From Chrysopilus asiliformis (Eukaryota > Arthropoda > Insecta > Diptera > Rhagionidae), in assembly GCA_964034945.1 (NCBI GenBank), contig OZ035963.1:44167090-44231089 (forward strand): a DNA stretch of 64,000 nucleotides, written 5' to 3'. Within the stretch, counting starts at the first letter, position 1. The number at the start of each line of letters is the position of its first letter. This document shows positions 53,841-64,000 of this stretch, piece after piece. The translations under genes were made by a program, and so were the position numbers. The notes under the pieces were generated by a model. It did not search any database, was not told where the DNA came from, and saw only the letters and a program-made list of their open reading frames with translations.

Positions 53841-54723
53841 CAGTGACGTTTCTTCTAAGGTGCGAGGGTGTTCACTGCACACCCTACTGAAATCCAATAT
53901 GTATCGGAAATCTATTGTTAATTAATTTCTTTTTTTGTGCCAATTCTTTCGACAATTTACCAATGGCAATGGTTGCCTAAAGCACCCTCACCCTACATTA
54001 CCAACCTGTTTCTTTATCTTTCGATCTTTCGACCAACCAAGTGTTCTCCACTTTACAGCGAACCAAAGTAAAAATTGCTTGTGGCCTTCTTTCCTACTCG
54101 TCCCTTAGCGAAACACACTCGAAACGCAATACCGACTCTTTCGGTCGTTCGACCGACTCGAGTGTTCTCCAATTTACAGCGCACCAAAGCAAAGTAAAAA
54201 CACATATGACTAAGTAAAAGTCTATAATAAAAAACGTTTCACCGCACACAAAGTTCACAAGAAATAACCGCACACAACGATGAATTTGGGTGCTCCAGAA
54301 AAAGCCGCACGGCGAACCGATGCGATGTTGCTTGCTGCTGGCCGCGATGCTGCGAAACCCGACAATAGAAAACCGACCATCGTATGGCCGTTCGGCTGAC
54401 GTGCTGATGCGTGTGGGTGTGTGTGCCAAGCAAAACAGCAATATTGCTTGCTGATCAGCTCAGTCGGTTTCTGATTTTACAGGTGTTCAGTTGGCTTTTG
54501 TGTATGAGAAATAAATAATTTAATATTATGGCTTGTGAATGCGGATGCGCAATCGAAAAATTGTTTGAGAAACCATTTTCTCAATTAAGTATCGGGGAAA
54601 AATTGGATCTTAGTCTATCATGTCCCGGACGTGATCCTGGATAAAACTAAGAGTAGACGTCTATATCATTTAACAGAAACTTAATATTGAACACCCTACT
54701 GAAAGCAGCACGCCACGTCACTG
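53841..54723. mobile_element. hAT element (CAGTGACG ends) nested in family A
   Basis: Ends CAGTGACG and CGTCACTG; 8-bp duplication GGAGACCC (53833-53840) and GGAGACTC (54724-54731), one base changed. GAACACCCT/AGGGTGTTC words lie near both ends. The family A phrase GGAGACCCGTATGG is continuous when the element is removed. Confidence 0.9.
54528..54644 (+). pseudogene. possible hAT transposase N-terminus
   Basis: ATG at 54528 reads MACECGCAIEKLFEKPFSQL then SIGEKLDLSLSCPGRDPG and a stop. A segment 'FEKPFSxLSxxEKLxIK' precedes the TTF-type zinc finger in some insect hAT-related proteins; the match is from memory of the pattern. It lies just inside the right end of a hAT element, as a non-autonomous derivative could retain. 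Confidence 0.3.
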
Positions 54724-55230
54724 GGAGACTCGTATGGTGATATTCGTATCAAAATTCAAACAGTTGTACCAAAATTCCACTTTGAAGTCAAACTTTCCAA
54801 TAAGATTTTTTAAAATTTATTCCAATCGGATTTTGATGTATGGGAGTTTTATGTAGAATTATATCCTAAATAACTTTTGTTCTTGGACTTTTTTGATAAG
54901 ATGCACCATTTTTGAGATATTCTTATCTTACGGTGGATCTTATCAAAAAAGTCCAAGAACAAAAGTTATTTAGGATATGATTCTACATAAAACTTCCATA
55001 CATCAAAATCCGATTGGAATAAATTTTAAAAAATCTTATTGGAAAGTTTGACTTCAAAGTGGAATTTTGGTATAACTGTTCGAATTTTGATACGAATATC
55101 ACCATACGGGTCTCCAATGATTGCCAGATTGGCAATTATAGCTTTTGTTATGTTTTTGTGTGATGACGAAACTTTGCGTTATAAACGGTAAGGCAAAGTT
55201 AATATACCCTTTGATTTCACCATACGGGTA

Positions 55231-56276
55231 CACGGTAAAAACTGAAGTCTAATTTTAAGACTTTTTCCTTCTATTTTTTAAACTTTTGAAAGTTTAGTGG
55301 AATTTTAAACTATTTTCTCTATTTTTAAAACTTTTTGAAAGTTTAGAGTATATTTTAGTCGAAAAGTTTAATATTTAGTGAGTTTCGGTTTATTTTTAAG
55401 ACTATAGTTTAAAAAGTAAACTTTTTCTTTCTTAAAAATTTGTTTTAAACCTCTCCGCCTTATTTCTAGACTTTTAATCGAAATATTAGACCTATAAGTT
55501 TGAGAACTAAACCTTGTAAGTTTTACTTCAATTCGGATAAAATTGAATTAAACTTTTTGTCTAATATTTAGTCTTTTCAGTTTATTTTTCTTTTTCAAAT
55601 TCATCAGTCGGTCGGTCAATTTTTAGAAAAGTCGCGATGCTTGAGTTCGACTTTTCGGTCTAAAAACAAAACTTCAAGGTTTCACATTTGTGGCGTGGAT
55701 GGCTCAGTCAGCTAAGTGCTTGCCTTGTGATCCAAAGGCAGTGGTTCAAATCCCACTCAGGGCAAAATAATTCGGCTTGAATTTGAATTTGGAACTTTTC
55801 TACTCATGGACCTAAACACGGACCAGTTCTAAAATTAAGAATTTAAGGTTTGAAATTTAAACTTCGAAGTCTAAATTTGAGTCAGTTTTAGAAAATTGTA
55901 ACTACTTTTTAGTAATTTCAGTGTGAAATTAAAACTTTTAAGTCTTAAATTTAGACCGGATAGTCTTATTTACCCGGATAATTCACGAATTTTAGAAGTT
56001 TATGACTATTTTTTAACCATTCCAGTCTTAATTTAAGACTCAGACATCTTAAACTTAAACCAAAAGGTTTTAATTTGAGAATTTTTAGAAATTTGGAACT
56101 AATTTTTAGATTTTTTAGACTAAAATTTAAATTTTAATACCTTAAATTTAGACCGGATAATACTATTTAAAAGGAAAATAATTTCAAACTTTTAAAGTTT
56201 GATTTTTAGGCTCAAAAAGGTGTTGACCTATATGTAGGAAAAAAAGTCTTAAAATTAGACTCCAGTTTTTACCGTG
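55231..56276. mobile_element. family B TA-flanked MITE, copy 2, nested in family A
   Basis: Same ends as 17593-18823 (CACGGTAAAAACTG and the complement); TA on both sides (55229-55230, 56277-56278). The body is nearly identical to copy 1 except for a deletion of about 180 bp before the tRNA-like block. Confidence 0.9.
55692..55763 (+). repeat. tRNA-like Pol III module in family B copy 2
   Basis: Same block as in copy 1 with A-box-like TGGCTCAGTCAGCTAAGTGC and B-box GGTTCAAATCC (55743-55753), differing by one or two bases. Its presence at the same relative place in two copies shows that the module moved with the MITE. Confidence 0.7.
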
Positions 56277-56282
56277 TATAAC

Positions 56283-57742
56283 CAGTGTTGGGGCCAGATA
56301 ATTATTTTTTTATCTAGATAAAGATAAAGATAAATGCTCGTAATGTTTATCTAGATAAGATAATAGATAATGAAAATATGAAAGATAATAGATAAGATAA
56401 GATAAAAAGCCAAATTATCTAGATAATTTTTAGATAAATATTTATTTTGACATTGCACAAAATTCAAAATTACGTACTAAAAAAAAATAGCACAAAATTT
56501 TTTGCTTTTCTTGATTTCCAATTTAAATATAATAAGAAACGAAATAATAACAAAAGAAAACGGATAAGAAACGTTATCGTAACGTAACGAAATAACGAAA
56601 TGATTTTCGGGCTTTTTCTTCAAAATTACGTTATAATGAACGTTATAGAAATTCAATTCCGTTACCATAACGAAAAACGAAAAAAATATTACGTTTTTTC
56701 GTTGTTTATTAGTATTTCCTTGTTTTGTGCAGTATTATTTTTTGTGAAATTTCCCACAAAAGTTCATCAAGTATAACCCCACAGACATAAAATATAATCA
56801 AAAATATTGGAGTAGTGTTTTTAATCGTATTTTGATTCTAAATCGGATTTTGTTTTGGCCAGATTCACTCTATTTCTGGAGATACAAAAATGGAAATCTT
56901 CTAAGCAAGTTTTCTGGTAGCGAAAAGATTTTCTTTTTAGTAACTCCAGAAGTAGAGCGAAATTCTATAAAAAAATTCTATATCTTTGATATCAAAATCA
57001 CGCTTTTGTGGAGACAGTTTTTTAATGAACAAAACTTTTGTGATTTTTTGTCTTTTGTATTTTTTATTGATTTTTTAACTTAATAATCACATTTTTTTTC
57101 GTTTTTATTTGTATTTTCTTTTTGCTGAGTTTTATTATTTGTTATACAATTTATTTTTATGGAAACTGAACTGAATTACTTTGTGATAAACTATTATTAC
57201 AGTGCGTTTTTTTGTTTTCAGTTTCAATACAATGTGTAACGGAATAATAACATTATAACGTAACGAAATTAAGTTTTTTATCGATACAAAACGAAATAAC
57301 GTCACGAAATATAAGTTTAATTTTGCTACGTAAGGAAATTTATAACGTTATGATTTTTTATTTCGTTCATAGCCCGGTTTACACTTGGCAACAGTTACTG
57401 GCAGAACTTTTTTTTTATGGACAAGAGAAGAGAGGCGAGGGAAAGAGTGACACTTCGCTTCCTTGTCCGTAAACAAAAATTGTTGCCAAGTATAAAACTG
57501 TTCCTAAAAAAAGTTTTTAGGTTTTCAAAAGTATGCAGAAAACAATTTCGTTTCAGCATTTTTTCAGATTTAATTTTTTGATTTTCGGTGGTAACGATTA
57601 TCTCTAGATAAATGGGATTTTCCTTTATCTAGATCAGATAAAGATAACTTTTTTGGGGTGTTATCTAGATAAGATAAAGATAACATTTTTTTTTATCTAG
57701 ATGATGATCTAGATAATTATTATCTAGATAACCCCAAAACTG
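56283..57742. mobile_element. hAT-like element with GATAA-rich ends
   Basis: Ends CAGTGTTGGGG and CCCCAAAACTG (one mismatch). ATCTAGATAA/TTATCTAGAT words fill about 150 bp at each end. No 8-bp duplication is visible (TGTATAAC against ACGAATTG), so a flank has probably been lost. Contains a further inverted-repeat insert at 57376-57500 and no transposase motif. Confidence 0.65.
57376..57500. repeat. short inverted-repeat insert
   Basis: GTTTACACTTGGCAACA is mirrored by TGTTGCCAAGTATAAAAC; inside, GGACAAG / CTTGTCC also pair. Confidence 0.65.
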
Positions 57743-57744
57743 AC

Positions 57745-58950
57745 GAATTGCAGAATTGCAGAATTACTATGAGTTCAAAGTTCGTTCGCATTAAAATGAT
57801 TAAAAAACGAAATAAAATTTTTATACATCTATATAATCTTCAAATTTAATCAAAATAAAAAAAAAAGTTTTTGGTGAACGTCAGAGTGTTTAGTGAAACC
57901 AATTACTTTTACTTTTAATTATTCTTAATAAGATGTTATCAACTCTCAATTAATTCAAGAACTAAGAACGTAAGTTATTAATGCAGCCACGTCTTTATAC
58001 GTTTTCGTACTCTATATGAAAATCATATAGGAATATATTAGATTCAGTATACCGTTTGTAACGCCACGAATAAATCGCAGCACAAAAAAAAACGAATTAC
58101 CCCGGGGCGTTTCGTATGACAAAAGATTTTTATTTCTTCATGTCCGTCTGTCTGTCCGTGAACACCGCGAACTTTTGATAGGATTGAGCTACAGACTTGA
58201 AATTTTGTGCAGTTGCGTACAAGTGAAATCGTTTTTTGTAAAAGCAATTTACAAAAGCAATTTACAAAAGCAAAATGTGTTTAGAAGTGAATTTTACATA
58301 ACTCTTTTATACACAAAAATATTTTTTTTAAATCGAAATTCGATCTGTTTTCATATAGAGTATCGTAGCAGACAAAAAAGCTTAAACTCAGCTCGATTGA
58401 GAATTGTGGAGAGCAAACTCTTTAGCCTTGTTAAGCCATGTGCATCAAACCCAATTTCCAAGCTCAAATTACCCTTTTATCCATCGATTCTTCTGCTACC
58501 CGTTTCTTTTTGGCTTGTACGCAAACTGCATACATAAGCACATAAAAGACATAATCTGTTTCGCTTTGCCATTGATTATATACACATAGATATGGATTCT
58601 TGAACTACATGCTTTCGCACTAGATGTCACTGAGTGTACGATTTCTGAATTTCGCTGATATTTTCTTAGTTAAAAGAGCTTTTAGGCGCTTTCGGGCCAG
58701 TGCGAAAGGGGCGGCTGAATGAAAATCTGTACACACACAGGCATAATTAATGCATCGAATTGGTACAGTTTCTGTGATCTCTTTGCTCATGTGTGAGTTT
58801 CTATTTCTACATTCTGAAAATATGAAAATTTGTGGTTTTAGAAGAATTTTTAAAAATTCAAATGTTTTGCGATTTTTTGACATGTTTTGACATTGTGTGA
58901 AAACTGTTGAATCGAAACAATTTGCTACAAAAGCCGTACAAAAAATATCA
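57745..58950. other. intergenic, with a diverged family A piece
   Basis: 58040-58225 (minus) holds a diverged family A segment: TACCGTTTGTAACGCCACG, TGTCCGTCTGTCTGTCCGTG, GATTGAGCTACAGACTTGAA. No gene is recognised in the rest. Confidence 0.5.
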
Positions 58951-59492
58951 TTTTAACCCGCATCCATCGTTTGTATCAATTTGATACAAATTTAAAATAT
59001 TAATTATATTGTTTTAACGTTTGAATAATTTCAGTTGAATTTTTGTCTACCTTCCTAACTTTTCAAAATATAAAATAAAAACATTTAACAGATGCCGCAA
59101 AATGTACCGTTAGGGTTGTACAATAGTTGTAACAAATCCAACGGTGTGTATCATTTTGATACTCGTGCCATTTTTGTTATCACCTGCATTGCATTCAGTT
59201 GTTTATAGAAGCTTGTTGAATAATTAGTTTTTTTTTATCATAAAAAAAATAATTTTCATAATGGCTAGTATGTCAAGTGAAGATTGTAGGATGGTTATTT
59301 AATCAAACGAATATTGATTATTTGGAAACTAAATATTTATTCGACTCAATCGTTTTGCAAATTATTTTAAACTGACAAAAATGGAAAATAATGTAACATA
59401 ATGATTTTGAAATACTACTATGCTCAACGAATATTTATGTTTTTAAGTAACAAGTAACTAATAACAAGTAACTAATAACAAGTATACAATTC

Positions 59493-59651
59493 TTACAAGA
59501 TATATCTGATAGTGATAATGAAAGTTATCCATATGGAAATTTTGTACCAAATGAAAGTGATTCAAATGATGAAGATGATTTTGTGGATCAAGAAGCAAGA
59601 GAACAATCAATTTTAGTACCTGACTCATGGCTTCAATCAAAAGATACATAA
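59493..59651 (+). pseudogene. piggyBac transposase, N-terminal acidic fragment
   Basis: Open for 52 codons: LQDISDSDNESYPYG, then NFVPNESDSNDEDDFVDQEA and REQSILVPDSW. piggyBac-family transposases start with such an Asp/Ser/Glu-rich segment. The reading frame has no ATG close by, because the start (MASMSSED near 59261) is in DNA with stops. Confidence 0.6.
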
Positions 59652-59752
59652 AATCAGTATATAATGGATGATTGACTACAAAATATCAGTCGAAGTGCTG
59701 CTGATATCACTGATCATGGTTTGTATAAATTTGTGTCTTTCTATGGTATCAT

Positions 59753-59941
59753 ATGTACCAAAAAAATGATATTCTTCTTAGTACATTGCATACTAAGAAA
59801 ACTATTCGTGATGAAAATACAAAAAAACCAGAAATTATTCACTATTATAATGAAACAAAACTGGGTTTTTTGAAGCAAAACTTATGTAAAAAATTCGTAT
59901 GTCCTAAACATCATTATATTATTTGTGACAAATGTATCTAA
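59753..59941 (+). pseudogene. piggyBac transposase, C-terminal fragment
   Basis: Reads YQKNDILLSTLHTKKTI, then KKPEIIHYYNETKLGF and KQNLCKKFVCPKHHYIICDK with a final C before the stop. YNETK is the landmark at the end of the DDE_Tnp_1_7 catalytic domain, and C-x4-C-x2-H-x5-C-x2-C is a remnant of the C-terminal cysteine-rich zinc domain that binds the transposon ends. Two pieces normally some 100 residues apart are fused, so an internal deletion is present. Confidence 0.8.
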
Positions 59942-60116
59942 TTTTTTTATCTATTATATCTTTGTTCGAAAATAAATAAAGTCTGATGTTATCAATTGAC
60001 AAAATATAACACCAAATTGTTTTTATAAATCATTTAATTGGTCTTTTTCTAACATGTATCAAATTGATACACAGCGTACTATTTGTTCGTTAAAATAAAC
60101 TATGGATGTAGGTTAA

Positions 60117-60838
60117 ATATATTTTTCAAAAGCAGAATCTTGTATCTGTTTTAGATTTAGATATTGCAGTCAGGAGTACTTGATTCTTTTATGAGCCTTT
60201 TACTTTTCTCGACCTTCGACGATTGACTTTCTCAATGATTTATCCTTCGTTTTTACACTAGTAAATATAAACCCTTTTTTTTAACACCGAGTAAAATTAT
60301 TATTATTATCCGTTTTACGACAAATGACTAAACGTTGCAACCTGGCCATTGTGTAATTTTTTCGTTAGTAAGAGGAAAAATATGAGCGTCCAAAATATTG
60401 GTATTGGATTTTACGAGTTAAAAAATTTTTTGAAAATCGTCAAATATAAGATTTAGCTGATTTTCAAATACTTAGGAAGGAATTGTTAATGACCCAAACT
60501 CAGACAAATTGCTTGTTTTATACGCTTTCAGTTTTATTAAGTTATATTTTTCGAGGAAATCCGGATTTTGATTTATCATATGTGCTATGCAATTGTGGCA
60601 TTGTATTTTTAGTTTTAATGAGTGGCAAATATAACCTAAAAAACACAATTTTGAATTTTCTTCAAACTTCTGTTCAAATGAAATGTCCAAATTTATATCC
60701 CCGCATGTTTCAACTAAACGGTTTTTCTAACATCAAGTATTTTGAAAAATGATAAAAAAAAGAACCGGGTTTCCTAACATTCCAGCAATTTTTATATGAA
60801 CGAACAGCTGATGCCATATTGGGTTTTAAAGAAAACAA
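60117..60838. other. intergenic, no gene recognised
   Basis: AT-rich. A 72-codon minus frame and an 89-codon plus frame overlap (60472-60752) without any domain. Confidence 0.35.
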
Positions 60839-60846
60839 ATTACCGT

Positions 60847-61074
60847 CAGAGCCGTATTAACAAGTTTGAGCGCCCTGGGCTAAATAAAATTTTGCACCCT
60901 TACATAGTTTTATTGTAAAAATTCAATTTTATTTTTTAAAATATTCTTTAATTCAAAACTTAAATATATATTTACGCAAAATAAAATTTAAATTTTTTTA
61001 TAAATATGTGAATTAAATATTAATTGGCGCCCCTGGGCTGTAGCCCAATTAGCCCTATGGTTAATTGGGCCTTG
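60847..61074. mobile_element. hAT MITE, 228 bp
   Basis: Ends CAGAGCCGTATTAAC and GGTTAATTGGGCCTTG (imperfect TIR); exact 8-bp duplication ATTACCGT (60839-60846, 61075-61082). Confidence 0.9.
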
Positions 61075-61082
61075 ATTACCGT

Positions 61083-61872
61083 GAAATAAAAATCGTTGTC
61101 CAAAAAACGTAGCCGGAGTCAAAAATTTAAACGCAAATCTACAAAATTCTAATAAAGATTTAAAATATCTTAATTAAATGTCAAAATCAAAATCGTAATC
61201 CAATTAAACAATGACTAAAGTCTAAATTTAAAAAAATCCAACAAATACTTTTTAAAAATCCAGCTGAAAAACAAGCTATTCCATCAAAGGTTTAAATCAG
61301 ATGGCATGAATCACGCTCCCTTCGTCCCTGGCCAATCAACTCCCATCGCAAGCGAGTTTGCTGACCTACACTTGCAAAGCTTAAAACTTGTTTACTTGTG
61401 TGAGCATTGATGAGAATGCCCTTTGCCTCTTGCAAATGATCTTGTGCATGCTTAGACAAAGCTCTTGATGCTAGCGCCACTGCGGGAACAGTCGAAAAGA
61501 TTTTTTTAAAATCTTTCCATATCTATGTGTATATAATCAATGGCTTTGCCATATAACCCATTCTGCTTCCAAATTACTTTTGCTTCTTATTCGGTATAAT
61601 AACGCAATACAATGTTTAATATGATTTTCTGAAAATAAAACAACAAAAAAATACGATTTAAATAGGCATTTTCAGTCACTCCATAAAATATCAATTGATC
61701 AAATTCATGTTTTTGTTTTTATGAAATCATTTTTATTTTCCAATTGTAATTCGGAAATTTCATATAAAAGTTCTTCATTATCAAACCTATTTTTAAGATA
61801 AAGTATAACAATTGAGTGTGTGTCAAAAACCAAAAATACCAAAAAAGAGTTTTCAACAAAAAAACAGACTTG
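61083..61872. other. intergenic, no gene recognised
   Basis: No convincing frame or repeat end. Confidence 0.4.
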
Positions 61873-61880
61873 GCTCAGAG

Positions 61881-62479
61881 ATAGGGCTGCCATCATATCT
61901 CTTTTAAAGATAACCTTATCTCTTTTTTTAACCCCATTCTTTTTCCTCTTTCTTTTTCTTGCCAGTTCTCTTTAGTTCTCTTTTTTCAGAAAACTCTTGG
62001 TTCATACTATGCGTAAAAAACCAAACAGATCTTTCCACGAAAATTCCATTATTAATTAAAATTATCACGTTATTTATTGTATAGTAGTACTCTACTCTAC
62101 AATTTTCTGTGTGTAGTGCGAAACTGTACATTATAATTGTAACGTAAAGCTATTTATTGTATGCGCCAGCAACAACAGTTTCTTCTCCCACGATCAGCTG
62201 CTGTAAAAATCAAAACAAATCAAAATTGTGCGGTTTTGACATTTGATATTGTAGTTTTGACATTTTCAGTTTTTTTTTCGATAGATACGGAAAATAACAG
62301 GCACGAAAAATTACACTTTTTTGTAATAATTCTGTGCAGTCATTCTAAGTTCTGTAATTTTCACATTCAAAAAAAGTTCTCTTTTAGTTCTCTTTTTTCA
62401 TTTGGTTAATTTCCTATACAATGTCTCTTTTTTTAACCCAAAGGTTCTCTTTTCACAAATAGGTTCCATGGCAGCCCTA
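61881..62479. mobile_element. hAT element (TAGGGCTGCCAT ends)
   Basis: Ends TAGGGCTGCCAT and ATGGCAGCCCTA; exact 8-bp duplication CTCAGAGA (61873-61880, 62480-62487). TCTCTTTTTTTAACCC occurs near both ends in the same orientation. No transposase motif seen. Confidence 0.94.
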
Positions 62480-62623
62480 CTCAGAGAGCAAGCCATATAA
62501 ACACGTAAATCGCTTGTCAGTGGTAGTCGATACCCGAGAACTTTCAAAGCTCTGTCGACCCAGCTCTATGTGATTTTCTCTGCTGGTCGACCCAGCAGAT
62601 TTTGAATTTTGTGAGTCTGTGGT

Positions 62624-63270
62624 CCGGGTTAGGACTTGAGGATGTGTAAAAGGTACTAATTTTTCCCCAAAAAGGGTACTAGATTGAGATAATGTGGTAC
62701 TAGATGGTTTTTAACTATCGTGCAACCAAAATCGTTTTTTTATGCTTATTACATAGGAGTCGAGAAAAATCTAAATCTCGTAATTCTAGAAAAAAAAACT
62801 TAACCCATATGGATTGACTTTTGCGCTGTAAATATAACCGTTCTCGGTCAAAAAATACTCTAGAAAAACTCCAAAAAACCAATAAAAATTGTCTAGATGT
62901 ATTTGTTTTGACTTTTCAATTTTAAATTTTTGTATGAACTCCATCTAAAAACTTAAATTTCGAGAAGTATTTTGAGCTATTGCTAATATAAATCATATTT
63001 CCATGCCTACGATTGATTTTCACATCTCCCTTTATAAGACGAATTCAGTGGTCTTTAATTAAAGAGTTGTGGAGGGATCATTTAAGAAAGTACTTTTTTT
63101 TCTAATACATAGAAAAGTGATGGTTTTTTAAAGGGAGCTAAAAATTCAGATAAAATCATTTTTTATATAAACCATTAAAAGGTACCAGATTAATGGGCTG
63201 TGGTACTAGGGTACTAAATGAGTCAAAAAGGTACTAGATCTAGTACAGATGTACTAAAGTCCCAACCCTG
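62624..63270. mobile_element. hAT MITE family C, copy 3
   Basis: Left end CCGGGTTAGGACTT (two changes from consensus), right end AGTCCCAACCCTG; exact 8-bp duplication TCTGTGGT (62616-62623, 63271-63278). Confidence 0.94.
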
Positions 63271-63278
63271 TCTGTGGT

Positions 63279-64000
63279 GTGTTGGATTTGCAATTGTAGG
63301 AATTATAATTCTTTATATTATTGCGAGATGAGCAAGTTAGATTTTTAATTTTGATGTGACTTGTTTTACTGTACTTGTAAATTTTATCTCCAATATTGAT
63401 TAGTCTTAGATGACTTCAATTTAGGTCATACGAGGTTTTGTTTCTTTTTAAGTACATAGTTTTGATCAGATTTTTAAAAAATCACTGAATTTTTTTATAT
63501 TTTTGTTTTGAGTTAAGCTATAAACAATTATTTAGGAAATAAGATATTTTAAAATATTTAAGTAAAAGTTTAAGTTGTACACTCTGATTAAGTATATTAA
63601 AACCATTATTTTTTTCTATTTTATATTCCATTTTAATTTATTTGTTAGTTTAGGAATTTTAAGAGATTTAAAAAATAGTAAGAAATGTATTGAATTAATA
63701 ATAACAGACATGAATATTCAATATTAATTCAATACATTTCTTACTATTTTTTAAATACAATGAAAAATCGTAAAAAAGTTTATTTTGAAAATATTTAGAG
63801 AACCGTTAGATATGATAAAAATTGCTAGCAAGGTAAGACCCCACTCTGATTTTGGATATATGGTAGAGTGGCGAAAAATAGGGGCTACTATTTTTTTTAT
63901 ATCTGCCTTTTTCGTGTTTAGGGTCGTGGGTGCCCCGAAAATTATACAATTTTTAGTTTTTCGTCCAATTTTCCGACACTTTTTGGCCGATTTTAATCAA
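63279..64000. other. intergenic with a 35-bp-arm hairpin
   Basis: 63666-63700 (ATTTAAAAAATAGTAAGAAA and on) is perfectly mirrored at 63722-63756 around a 21-bp loop. The last 150 bp resemble the degenerate messages of other non-autonomous repeats. No gene. Confidence 0.6.

Larger units (their letters stand above)
53794..55230. repeat. family A complex: two opposed copies around a hAT
   Basis: Plus-strand part: 53794-53840 and 54732-54930. Minus-strand part: 54935-55155 (GGATCTTATCAAAAAAGTCC to GCTTTTGTTATGTT). Then a plus-strand tail 55156-55230 (TTGTGTGATGACGAAACTTT to CATACGGGTA). The two main parts form an inverted pair of about 220-bp arms. The tail is cut at its TA by family B. Confidence 0.85.
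58957..60112. mobile_element. piggyBac-like element with coding relics, TTAA flanked
   Basis: TTAA at 58953-58956 and 60113-60116; ends CCCGCATCCATCGTTT and AAACTATGGATGTAGG (13 of 16 mirrored). Internal palindromic motif GTATCAATTTGATAC at 58972, with variants at about 59149 and 60056. N- and C-terminal transposase pieces remain (59493-59651, 59753-59941); the central catalytic part is deleted, leaving 1.16 kb of a typical 2-2.5 kb. Confidence 0.9.

Noticed and set aside
54094..54441. 115-codon minus-strand ORF inside the hAT element
   Set aside because: No recognisable domain; the opposite strand and other frames are equally open in this less AT-rich stretch.
56283..57742. Claim of an 8-bp duplication for the GATAA-rich hAT-like element
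   Set aside because: The flanking octamers TGTATAAC and ACGAATTG do not match, so only the termini support the call.

Overview
The window looks like eukaryotic, AT-rich, intron-bearing DNA, most likely from an insect. The evidence is the mixture of transposon families (hAT, PIF/Harbinger, piggyBac, Tc1/mariner including the type whose proteins begin MERYTIEQRV, Helitron ends, a non-LTR retrotransposon RT scrap), canonical GT..AG exon borders, and no bacterial gene organisation. I cannot name the species. I see no complete, intact host gene. Almost everything recognisable is a transposable element (TE), a relic of one, or a satellite, so this is probably heterochromatic or gene-poor DNA.

Left third (1-21 kb): a broken Myb/SANT-like DNA-binding protein gene (769-3075) is split by a 1.6 kb TIR element that itself carries gene-like exons. 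After that come Helitron-like repeats with fold-back cores, hAT MITEs with exact 8-bp target duplications (4448-4730, 8750-9409, 13636-14940, 19272-19631, 19952-20956), a TTAA-flanked piggyBac MITE (6899-7117), a Harbinger transposase N-terminus (10495-10724), a Harbinger-type MITE (11438-12119), a decayed TE-type ORF of unnamed family (15737-16240) and a TA-flanked MITE with an embedded tRNA-like Pol III module (17593-18823).

Middle (21-38 kb): a mariner N-terminal scrap, a fold-back element built from about 16-bp tandem repeats around a 76-bp perfect palindrome (24386-25206), a THAP zinc-finger exon (25787-25925), a hAT MITE with a nested pogo-type MITE, and the most striking object: an approximately 850-bp-arm fold-back element (31347-35543) with one arm carrying about 2.35 kb of an 8-bp satellite (CAGTCTGT, about 290 copies). 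A mariner transposase C-terminus with a MITE lodged in its right TIR follows.

Right third (38-64 kb): a hAT relic with a recognisable C-terminal dimerisation domain, more hAT MITEs, two further piggyBac elements (51090-51708, and 58957-60112 with coding relics), Helitron 3' ends, a jockey-like RT scrap, a 390-bp perfect-type fold-back, and a second copy of the tRNA-bearing MITE.

One family (here 'family A', about 0.5 kb, starting AACATAACAAAAGC and ending CATACGGGTATAA) occurs at least ten times in both orientations and acts as a landing platform for other elements. Nesting, intact target duplications and shared relics give a readable insertion order. The elements do not form a pathway; they are layers of independent mobile DNA.
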